A DNA stretch of 64,000 nt. Source: Setomelanomma holmii (Eukaryota > Ascomycota > Dothideomycetes > Pleosporales > Phaeosphaeriaceae). A model generated the notes under the pieces. That model searched no databases. It was not told the origin of the DNA and worked only from the letters and a program-made list of their open reading frames with translations. Each line of letters opens with the position of its first letter. Positions within the stretch are counted from its first letter, which is position 1. The stretch covers positions 310,001 to 374,000 of the forward strand of contig ML978174.1 in the NCBI GenBank assembly GCA_010015745.1, written 5' to 3'. A program made the translations under genes and the position numbers. Positions 55,735 through 64,000 of the stretch are shown piece after piece.

Positions 55735-57720
55735 ATGTCTGAGCCACGAAGGTCGACGAGAGCACGTGCTCGTGCTCGTGAGGAGGCAGCCCCGGCGCCA
55801 GAGACACCAAAGGAGACGCCCATCAAAGGTGCGAGATCTGGAACCAAGCGCAAACGAGACAGCATCGCTGTGAAGAACTCAACGCCTTCTACACCCGTTG
55901 GCGACGCACCGCAAGGCCCCAAGCAGACTCTGCCATTAAGGATTCGAGAAGGCGAGCCCCTACCGACGCTGCCCGAGCCACAACCTCTCGAACTTTCTGC
56001 GAATGAATGGCAGGATATACAGCAAAGCGGCGTGCTCAGCGCGTCCATGGAGCGGTCGCGCGCAGTCTGGGTGTCGGGCGTCAACTTCAGAGTATTCCAC
56101 AAGTGGTTCAATCAGCCCAAGAAGCCTGCTGATCGGACAGATGAGGACAAGGCGCGAAATTCGAGGCAGAAAGAGCTTATGAAGAACTTTCCCGAGCTGG
56201 GCCTGGATCCCAATCTTGCTAAGAAGGACTCGCCTGAAGTGCAGGCGCAGTTGGTCATAGAGCCTCACACATTTCCCATCAGACTGTATGCGCCGAAAGA
56301 ATCGAGGTCGCAGCCCCAAAAGAAGCCTCCGACACAACCCACGTACGGAGCATGGCCGGGTACCAGTCAGACTCATCACACCCACCCGAACCAGCACACG
56401 TACAACAACCATAGTCAGCCAGTCTATCAACAGAAGCCCCAGCCCCCGCAGCCACGACCGCCGCCTCCGAAGCCTGTACCAAAAGCGCCGCAGCCGACAC
56501 CCGGCCCGGCGAGCACGCCAGCACCAGACCCGGTCATCCATATGCTGGCACAGCGAGCAGGAGTGGACCCAGAGCTCAAGGCAGTGATGAAGATTGTGGC
56601 AGCGGGAGAGGCGTCCAAGGATCAGCTCGAGTTCTTCCAGACACATATCAATGAGCTTACTGCGGTTCTGGCAAAGCAGAAGGAAACCGCAGCGAAGGCG
56701 AAAAGCTTAGCGCCATCCACCACCTCAGCTCCTACGGCAGCACCTCCCGCGCCGAAAACCCTGCCAGCCCCGGCAACACCACAGCCTGTCGTTGCACCAC
56801 CTCCTCTTCCACGACCCGTTCAACTCGCTCAACCCATACAACCCATACAACATGCACCGATGCCTTACAGCCCGGCTCCACCACAAGTACAGCTGCAGCA
56901 AGCCCCTCCGATGCGCCCTCCTCAGTCTCCATACCCTACCAACTACAGCCAGCCACCGCAGCAATATCCTGCGCCTCGACAGATGTCTTACAATGCGCCT
57001 CCACCACCAACAGGGTACAGACCACTCGTCTTCTCCTTCGAAGAGGGCAACAAGGACCTGCTGCACTTCCCTTCGTACAGCTTCTTGGAGTGGCTGCCGA
57101 ACCATTCTGGTGCCAAGATATCATTTATCATCACGAAGATGAGGCCAAAACCCGAGCAACAGGTGACTCAAGCTCCGTCAACACCAGCTCCAAAAGCCAT
57201 TACGGGCTTCACACCAGGTGCTACACATGCAGTGACTCCAGGCATGCCTACTCCAAACAGTACAGTTTTGACACAGACGCCCAGCAATCTGCCAGGACAA
57301 TTCCAGATGTCTGCTCCATCGACCCCTGCTGCCCAGTCCGCACCGCAGCCTCGAATTGAGGATCTTGACGAGAAGAATGACGTCGGGGATATCGAGTTCT
57401 ATCAACCGGTCACTGTCCTCTTACTTACTGACAACCACGATGTACGGCATGCCTTGACGCGTGCGATTCGACCGCCAGACGTAGTGGAGAGGTACATGGA
57501 TGAGGTGTTTGACAAGTGCAAACGTGCGGAGGAGACGTACCTTGCGTTCAGGCTGCCGAGAGATGGGGAAAGAGATGTGGCGGAGAAACGCATCAGGAAT
57601 GGAGATGGCACTCCGAGTGTTGCTACACCGACAATCGATGGATTTGGTGGATCCTTCGGATTGACATTAAGTGGACTGGAGAAGAAGAAGGCCGGACGAC
57701 CTAGGAAGAGTCTTGTCTGA
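55735..57720 (+). CDS. SWC3: SWR1 chromatin-remodelling complex subunit Swc3
   Basis: SWR1 exchanges H2A for the variant H2A.Z. 661 aa, single exon. The N-terminus is basic (RRSTRARARAREEAAP). The Swc3 domain lies at about residues 60–140 (TLPLRIREGEPLPTLPEPQP, then LSANEWQDIQQSGVLSASME, RSRAVWVSG and FHKWFNQPKK). A very long Pro/Gln/Ala-rich middle (roughly 185–430) includes a helical island VIHMLAQRAGVDPELKAVMK. A second folded segment starts at RPLVFSFEEGNKDLLHFPSY and carries EFYQPVTVLLLTDNHDVRHA, matching the C-terminal region of Pezizomycotina homologues. The end is basic (KKKAGRPRKSL, AT-hook-like GRP). The Swc3 name rests on the N-terminal domain. Confidence 0.85.
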   Translation: MSEPRRSTRARARAREEAAPAPETPKETPIKGARSGTKRKRDSIAVKNSTPSTPVGDAPQGPKQTLPLRIREGEPLPTLPEPQPLELSANEWQDIQQSGVLSASMERSRAVWVSGVNFRVFHKWFNQPKKPADRTDEDKARNSRQKELMKNFPELGLDPNLAKKDSPEVQAQLVIEPHTFPIRLYAPKESRSQPQKKPPTQPTYGAWPGTSQTHHTHPNQHTYNNHSQPVYQQKPQPPQPRPPPPKPVPKAPQPTPGPASTPAPDPVIHMLAQRAGVDPELKAVMKIVAAGEASKDQLEFFQTHINELTAVLAKQKETAAKAKSLAPSTTSAPTAAPPAPKTLPAPATPQPVVAPPPLPRPVQLAQPIQPIQHAPMPYSPAPPQVQLQQAPPMRPPQSPYPTNYSQPPQQYPAPRQMSYNAPPPPTGYRPLVFSFEEGNKDLLHFPSYSFLEWLPNHSGAKISFIITKMRPKPEQQVTQAPSTPAPKAITGFTPGATHAVTPGMPTPNSTVLTQTPSNLPGQFQMSAPSTPAAQSAPQPRIEDLDEKNDVGDIEFYQPVTVLLLTDNHDVRHALTRAIRPPDVVERYMDEVFDKCKRAEETYLAFRLPRDGERDVAEKRIRNGDGTPSVATPTIDGFGGSFGLTLSGLEKKKAGRPRKSLV

Positions 57721-58192
57721 AGTACGAGATACAAGATCTCAATGTACGAGTATGAATATGATACCCACTTGCTTCAGTCGACCACAATCAAACAAAGACA
57801 ATGTCCAAAATTGCATAATTCGTATTGGCTATCCTTTCCTATAACCTACCCCACTTACTGACCGCACACGTACCATCCGGAAAGCTATCGACGAAAACTG
57901 CGAACCTGTCGTTGTCAGTACACGACTCAGCAAAATGTCCTCTTCCCCTTTCCCAAGTTTCCGCCAAGAACAGATACGGCTTCCTAATCGAGCTTAGTCA
58001 GACGTGAGCCTCAACTCCAATGTTATCTGCCGCGGCCACCTCCGTCCACACATGTCTGGCATTACATCGCATCATCGCAAATGCTACTCTCAGGATAGCA
58101 CGTCCTCTGTGCGTCTTCCATCGACCTGAAACCAGTTAACAAGAAAGAGCAAGGATTGCCGTTGTCGGTAATCAGTGGAAGACCTTGGCAAA
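57721..58192. other. Intergenic spacer
   Basis: Downstream of Swc3 and upstream of the ABHD12-like gene. No feature supported. Confidence 0.4.
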
Positions 58193-59784
58193 ATGCCAGC
58201 TCTCCAACCCATCTTCATCAAAGCGTACTGGACGCTCGCTGCGATTGGGATTCTGTGGGCGATGTTTATTTCGAGTCTTGTGAATCCGACGCTTCAGAGG
58301 CATGCTTTGTATGCGCATAAGATTCACAGCGGGTTCTGGCATAATGTTACGAATCCCGAGGAGTTTGGATTTGCTAGTGAGTTTCTCCATGCGTGCCATG
58401 TTGTTTTGACCTCAGTTGAATATCGTAAGCCGCTTCCTGGTAGGATCGTTGCTGATGATTGGCATTAGAGGGACAAGTCCAACCATTTTGGCTAGATACG
58501 TCGGACGGCGAGAAGCTGTTTTGCTGGCATGTCCTGCCGCTGGATGTGTACCTCGAGCATGAGAATGAGCTAGTCCAGGCTGCGTCGCCGGGTGAGGTTG
58601 CGGATGATTTGGAGAGAACGGTTGGAGCGAGGTTGTTGAACAGGGATGTGGAGAGTAGGATTGTCGTCAATTTTCATGGTGTAAGTTTATTTCCTTCATT
58701 TTGTCAATGGCTTCTCTTCTCTACTTCCTTCAACGTTGTCAATCTGGTGGACATCATTTCCTCATCCTTTCTATCACTTGATCGCTCTTTTCTTCCGCGT
58801 ATCTCTGCGTCTCCTACCTTATCCCTCGCACATCCTCATCCCAAAACATACCTCAACCACTCCACCTCCCAAACGATCAGTACTAACCCCTCCAAGAACG
58901 CCGGCCATGTCGCCCAAGGCCACCGCCCCTCGACCTACCGTTCCATCTCTGGCATCCCGCACACCCACCTCTTGACCTGCGACTACCGCGGTTTCGGCCT
59001 TTCCACGCTCACTAACCCACCACACATCCCCACCGAAACCGGCATCATCACCGACGCCATCTCGCTCCTTGCGTACGTCCAGAGTACCCTCAACCATCCC
59101 AGCACCCGCACCGTCTTGCTAGGTCAGAGTCTAGGCACCGCAGTCACCGCCGCGAGTGCGCTGTATTTCGCCGATCCCACATCCGCCGCCCTGCCCAGCG
59201 ATCTCGTGACCCCCACCAGCAACACCGAAGCGCACTCAGGCTTCGCAAGCATCATTCTTGTCGCACCCTTCCGCTCGCTGCCCACGCTCCTCAAAACCTA
59301 CAAAATCTGGGGCATCTTCCCCATCCTAAAACCCCTCGGCGGCTACCCGCGCATCGCAAACTTCCTCATCTCAAAAATTGTAGATACGTGGCCCACCGAG
59401 GTGCGCCTTATCGCGCTACTTGGTACTACGGCGGCAGCAAACACGCCGTTGCACATCCATCTTATACACGCCAGAAATGACGGCGACATTACTTTCCGCG
59501 AATCAGAAGCCCTCTTCGCGCCCTTGCAGTCCGCAATGTTGGGCGAAGAAGGCGTCGCCGCGACCGAGGAAAGGCGGAGTATCCACGGCAGCGAGCGCGT
59601 GAAGCGCGGCGCTTTTGCGTACAAGAAAGTCGAGGATGCGAAGGAGTCAAGGACCGTGGAGTTGGAGGTTGTGAGGTTTGGTGGGCATAACGAGGTTGTG
59701 GGGTGGACGCAGGTGGGGTTGGCGGTGAGGAGGGGGTTTGAGAGGGTAGGGAGGAGGGGGAGGGTTGGGCTGGATGTTGAGTAG
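58193..59784 (+). CDS. ABHD12-like membrane serine hydrolase
   Basis: Relatives hydrolyse monoacylglycerols and lysophospholipids. Exons 58193–58376, 58469–58680 and 58897–59784; 427 aa. An N-terminal membrane helix (FIKAYWTLAAIGILWAMFIS) is followed by the hydrolase core: FWLDTSDGEKLFCWHVLPLD, VVNFHGNAGHVAQGHR (the oxyanion HGNAGH completed by the second splice), CDYRGFGLS, the nucleophile VLLGQSLGTAV (Ser210), HLIHARNDGDI (acid) and FGGHNEVV (His). Intron 2 is 216 nt and has a perfect TACTAAC branch site at 58881–58887; its acceptor is AAG. Intron 1 acceptor is TAG at 58466–58468. The last ~25 residues are Arg/Gly-rich. Confidence 0.9.
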
Positions 59785-60098
59785 GGCGAGAAGGGTGGGA
59801 GCGCGGAGATTGGGAAGAGAAGGGAGGGGAGGGTTGAGGGTTGGGTATTGCGTATTGAGTATTGGAGATGGTATCGTTCCGCCCTGCGTGTGTGCGGGAG
59901 ATATATACAGAATCGTACATGGAAACAGCTATAGTACACTTTATGTCTACCTTTTCCCCATGACCTGCGCCAAAACATTCGTCAGGTCTATATGCAGTCC
60001 AGTTGATCATTCCCATCGTCCTCCAAGTTCGTTATTGGCCTTTTGGAAGCCAGATAGCCCTCTGTTTGACACCCATTAAATCCCACTGACTTGGCCGC
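59785..60098. other. Convergent 3' region
   Basis: The ABHD12-like gene and MEF1 end towards each other here. A purine-rich stretch begins at about 59785. No gene was recognised. Confidence 0.4.
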
Positions 60099-62616
60099 TC
60101 AAGCATTCCTAGCAGCCTGCTCCTTCTCATACTTCGCAATCAACTCCTTCTGCAGCTGCGGCGGCGCAGGACTATAATGACTAAACTCCATGCTAAACTC
60201 GCCCTTGCCCTGAGTACTAGCTCTCAACTGACTGCTAAAGCCAAACATGCTGTTCAAACTGCAATCAGCATACACAGTAAAGTCCTCGGGTCCAATCTCC
60301 GTATCATTAATGACAGCGTTCCGCTTATTCAGCAGACCTACAACACCGCCCTGGAACTCGTTTGGCGCGGTGATTGTGGTCTTCATCAGCGGCTCGAGCA
60401 CCTGAGGCGCGCCGGCTTGGAATGCTTTGCGGAAAGCTTGTTGTGTTGCGTTCTTGAATGCCATTTCCGAAGAGTCGACGGCGTGCGTGGCTCCGTCGTT
60501 GATAATCATGGATGTTCCGAGCACTCTGTGACCAAGTAGAGGGCCCTTGTGCGTCGATGCCATGAAACCCTTTTCGCAGGCGAATAAGAACTTCTCCGAG
60601 ATGGTACCTCCTGTGATCTGTTGCTCAAACTTGTTCTCGGACAAGGCCTCGCTTGGTTCCATCCAGCCAACGACTCGCGCGAAATCTCCTGATCCACCAC
60701 TCTGCTTCTTGAGCGTGTGGTCAAAGTTGACGCGCTTGGTGATTGTTTCTCGGTAGGCGACTTGAGGTTGTCCAGTCTCACATTCGACCTTGTACTCGCG
60801 GCGCATGCGCTCGACGTAAATGTCAAGATGCAATTCGCCCATCCCGGAAATGACAGTTTCTTGCGACTCAGCGTCGACGTGGACTCGGAAGGTAGGATCT
60901 TCACGCGTGAAGCGGTTCATGGCTTTACTGAAGTTGGGTGTATCTTTTGTGTGCTTCGGCTTGATCGAGAGCGAAATGACAGGTTCAGGGACAAACATGG
61001 AAGTCTAGATGGGTCAGCTGAAGCTCAGGAATCCGAGAAAGTGGAAGCTTACCATGGTGTAGCCCAGATTGCCGTCGGTGAAAGTATCACCAGACGCGCA
61101 ATCAACACCAAACACGGCACAGATTTCTCCAGCGCCAATCTCCGGCACTTCCTCCATATCGTTGGAGTGCATGCGCACAATCTTGGGTATCCGAACCTTC
61201 TTGTCGGATCGTGCGTTAAACACGTTCATCCCCTTCTTCAGGGTGCCCTGGTACACACGAATATATGTGAGCTGTCCAAACGTGCTTTCTTCCAACTTGA
61301 AGGCCAGACCGACGAACGGCAGTGAATTGTACGACACCAGCTTGACTGGCGCTTCCGCGCGCTTCTTATCGAGAGCCATGTTCTCAACTTCGGACGGGTT
61401 CGGGAGGTAATCGCAAACGGCGTCGAGCATCGGTTGAACGGACTTGTCAGCGAGCGCGGAGCCCATCATGACAGGCGTGAACTTCAGCGAAATGGTAGCT
61501 CGTCGAATTGCAGCTTTGATCTGCTGAATGGAAGGCTCCTGTTCTTCCAAGAACATCTCCGCCATCTCGTCATCGACATCTGCCAGAGTCTCAATGAGCT
61601 TTTGCCTCTTCTCCTTGCACAGTTCAAGTATGTCTGCTGGAATCTCGTCCTTCTCCACGATGAGTTCTCCTTTGGATCCCTCGTTGTAGATAGCCTTCAT
61701 TCTGACCAGATCCACAACACCCTTGAAGTCGTCCTCGCGACCAATTGGCACCTGGAGAGCTGCTGCCGGTATCCGCAGCTTCTGGTTGATCTGGTCGACC
61801 GCCTTCCATGGGTTGGCGCCCATGCGGTCCATCTTGTTCACGAACGATATCCTGGGAATGTTGTATCTTCGCATTTGCCTGTCCACGGTGATGGTCTGAC
61901 TTTGCACGCCACTCACAGCACACAAAATCATGACCGCTCCGTCAAGCACTCGCAGCGCCCTCTCCACCTCAATGGTAAAGTCGATATGCCCCGGTGTGTC
62001 AATCAGATTGATGTGGTACTGCTCCTCCTTGCCCTCATCATTCTTCTTCACCCAGTCGCAGAAAGTCGCTGCAGACTGGATGGTGATGCCCTTCTCGCGC
62101 TCGAGGTCCATAGAGTCCATTTTCGCGCCGACCGCATCTTTGCCTCGGACTTCGTGTATGCTGTTGATGCGACCGGTGTAGAAGAGGACTCGTTCGGTGG
62201 CAGTCGTTTTGCCGGAATCGATGTGCGCTGCAATGCCAATGTTTCGTACCCGCGACAACCGCTCCCATTCGACGGGATCTAGGTTTTCCACAATCTTCTC
62301 CTGCGTCAGTGTTGACGGGTCCTCCTTGGCTTGCTCGAGTCTACACAATGATCAGTCTTCAACTGCCTCCCAGACTCGCACCATGCATTCGCAGATTCAC
62401 ATACACTTGTGCAGCTGCTGACTGCCATCTTCTTTGCGAGTATGTCTGCTGACTAGCTATCCATGTGTTGGTCATGGTGCCATTAGTGTAGGGTGTCCGC
62501 GACGCCGCGGCGGTGGAGAGAGCGCAGCGAGTGGGAACGCGAGACGTCAAACGAGCAGCACTGCGCAGGGGGCTCAAGGCGAGCGATTGCGCCCGAGCAA
62601 GAAATGACACCCTCAT
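60099..62616 (-). CDS. MEF1: Mitochondrial translation elongation factor G (MEF1)
   Basis: GTPase that translocates tRNA–mRNA on mitochondrial ribosomes. Exons 62616–62405, 62340–61053 and 61004–60099; introns 62341–62404 (donor GTATGT) and 61005–61052; 801 aa. Residues 1–~65 form an Arg/Ser/Ala-rich presequence (MRVSFLARAQSLALSPLRSA). G1 is NIGIAAHIDSGKTT, G2 GITIQSAAT, G3 LIDTPGHIDFT, G4 SFVNKMDRMGANP. Domain II holds SAFDGSFGQLTYIRVYQGTL-like sequence, read as ESTFGQLTYIRVYQGTL. Domains IV–V include SGMGELHLDIYVERMRREYK and the C-terminal PPQLQKELIAKYEKEQ. Length and motifs match mitochondrial EF-G1 rather than the ribosome-recycling MEF2. Confidence 0.97.
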
Positions 62617-63187
62617 CTTGAACAGCTTGCAATAAATAATATGGCAGGACTGAAAGAAAGGACGACTCTGAAGTCTACTGAGGTCTGCTGTGGCACAGGC
62701 CCAAGTAGCGCTGCTCGGAAAAAGTTGGGGCTGCGGAGATTTCGGAGGTGTCCACGGGTCGACATCATGTGCCAACGCGTTAAAGCGCGTTTCCAACCCA
62801 ATTCCTGCCAAAAAGTATATCACCAAATGCAAGCAAGACAAGCTCCAGAGTGAGGATGCGTTGATTGGTAGTCTACAAGCAGCGCCTGGCATTCCAGGTG
62901 CAAGCTACTATAAATTGATAGATTCTATGACATTCTGTTATCAAGATTGTGTTAAGTGGTATCCAAACTCTCTGGCCTCCCAAAACACCCACCATTGAAT
63001 GCATAATCACCAAACAATCGCTCCTGTAAATGCTAGTGAGCAGAGAAACAACAGACGCTAGAAACACAAAACTGTGACCATCCCTACTCCAGAAGATGTC
63101 ATAGCCCAAGACGTCTTGCTTGAGTAAAGGTAAAATCTGCTAATTGCCAGGACAATGCGGATTCAAGTCGCCCAAGCTACGTGAGCA
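62617..63187. other. Intergenic, no gene recognised
   Basis: Upstream of MEF1 and downstream of the last minus-strand gene. Short unsupported frames only. Confidence 0.4.
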
Positions 63188-64000
63188 TTAACGCACCGTC
63201 TCACCAGAGAATTGGGGAGTCTGGATTTCCGCAACCGATGTATCGTGTTCCTGGACGGGATCTTGCGTTTTGGACGGCTCTTCAGGAGCCACAGCCCCAG
63301 CTTCAGTGTGTCCAGAGTCATCAGCCTCAGGGACGTCCTTGTTGGTCGAGCCCTTATCGCCATGAGCCTCCGTGCTGTGTCCATTGGTAGTCACCGCCTC
63401 CTTGGCTTTTGAGGCGACCTCTTCGATCTTTTTCTTGCCCTTCTGCAGTGCGCTTACAGGTGCCTTTGTACCTTTGCGGGGTGGAGAGTCGGGCTTGTCA
63501 TGAGTCTTGCTGGCAGACGCGGCTGTGGGGCGCATCATGCGCGACAGGAAGTCACCCTTTGGCGCACCTCCGGTAGTCGAGGCTCTGGAATCTGGTCGCT
63601 TGGCCGCCGTAGTGCTTGGGGCAATCGAGGGTCTTGATGACCTTGTGCCTGGCGCAGTTGTCTTTGGTCGCGTCGTGGTAGACGGCTTCCGCGTCACCTT
63701 TTCTTCTTCGCCATGCTTTGCGGCCGATGCTGCGGTGGGTGCGGTAAGGTGTGCAGGCAGCTTAACGGGGCGGGTGGGCGACTTTGGCGCAGGCTTCTTG
63801 AATCCGCTCGCTGATGAACTTCTAGCTTGTCAGAATGTGTATTTATCTTGCATCATATAACTCATACCTAGCGGGGGTGCTGGTGGTAGCAGGCTTGGCG
63901 GTAACCGGCTTCTTCACTTCTGCAGCTGGAGCTTTGGCTTTTGTCGCCGCGCTTGCTATGGGCGCAGCAGCTGTGGACAACGCACCTGGGCGGAGCGAAG
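63188..64000 (-). CDS. Disordered Lys/Ala/Thr/Pro-rich protein, 5' end off window
   Basis: Exons 64000–63868 (continues right) and 63821–63188; intron 63822–63867 has donor GTATGA and acceptor TAG. About 255 C-terminal residues are visible. The sequence is low complexity and largely disordered, with basic Ala/Lys/Pro stretches (AEVKKPVTAKPATTSTPA, then GFKKPAPKSPTRPVKLPAHL), Thr/Pro-rich segments and a short motif GDFLSRMMRPTAAS. It continues with KGKKKIEEVASKAKEAV and finishes in an acidic, Glu/Asp/Thr-rich tail. The composition resembles microtubule- or chromatin-binding proteins, but no domain supports a name. The intermediate stop seen without splicing shows the intron is needed. Confidence 0.6.

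Noticed and set aside
60177..62282. Plus-strand frames over MEF1 (for example 61434–62282)
   Set aside because: They are antisense to the GTPase domain, whose G1–G4 motifs define the minus-strand gene.
1..64000. tRNA, rRNA, CRISPR, transposase, viral or toxin genes
   Set aside because: I looked for clover-leaf B-box patterns, terminal repeats, integrase or reverse transcriptase motifs and repeat arrays and saw none that could be supported by eye.

Overview
This window looks like chromosomal DNA of a filamentous ascomycete (Pezizomycotina, probably Dothideomycetes; the class is an inference from overall gene character, not a search). Almost every multi-exon gene has short GT–AG introns of 45–92 nt. 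Gene density is about one per 2 kb on both strands. The gene set is eukaryotic and fungal: MSH6, pescadillo/NOP7, PIG-U, Swc3, HYPK, folylpolyglutamate synthase, mitochondrial EF-G, an AA11-type lytic polysaccharide monooxygenase and a CBM18 chitin-binding protein. No rRNA, tRNA, CRISPR, virus or intact transposon was recognised.

Layout. 1–8.4 kb: class II DAHP synthase (runs off the left edge), HYPK, a broken BTB gene with a poly-lysine microsatellite, a DUF1989 protein split by a long acidic insert, and a degraded USP-like gene. 8.7–12.9 kb: a ZIP zinc transporter and folylpolyglutamate synthase with a mitochondrial presequence. 14.5–17.4 kb: a small secreted Cys-containing protein and a chitin-binding protein built from repeated exons. 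18.4–21.0 kb: a multiply broken gene of unknown function and an ER-resident FKBP ending in KDEL. 22.9–26.8 kb: a disordered proline-rich protein, a small tandem repeat and an F-box-like protein. 28.1–32.9 kb: NOP7 and PIG-U head to head, then a small acidic/basic nuclear-type protein. 33.6–41.7 kb: MSH6, a class II aldolase and a broken AAA+ ATPase. 42.0–54.5 kb: a MAPEG protein, two secreted hydrolases, a zinc-finger protein, a large multi-pass membrane glycoprotein and an LPMO. 55.7–64.0 kb: Swc3, an ABHD12-like hydrolase, MEF1 and a disordered Lys/Ala/Thr/Pro-rich protein running off the right edge.

How the genes relate. The housekeeping genes are not arranged as a pathway. The secreted genes (small secreted protein, CBM18 protein, serine hydrolase, class 3 lipase, AA11 LPMO) form a loose saprotrophic or host-contact complement. 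I see no secondary-metabolite cluster and no clearly new multi-gene system.

The most unusual property of the window is that five otherwise recognisable loci (BTB, USP-like, unknown coiled gene, CBM18 protein, AAA+ ATPase) carry frameshifts and/or in-frame stops, while the core genes beside them read cleanly through all their splice junctions. This may be real gene decay or local indel error. The two gene models with both kinds of lesion, plus several C-to-T-type stop codons, argue for at least some real decay. Exon boundaries below were placed by hand from reading frame, GT/AG sites and family homology.
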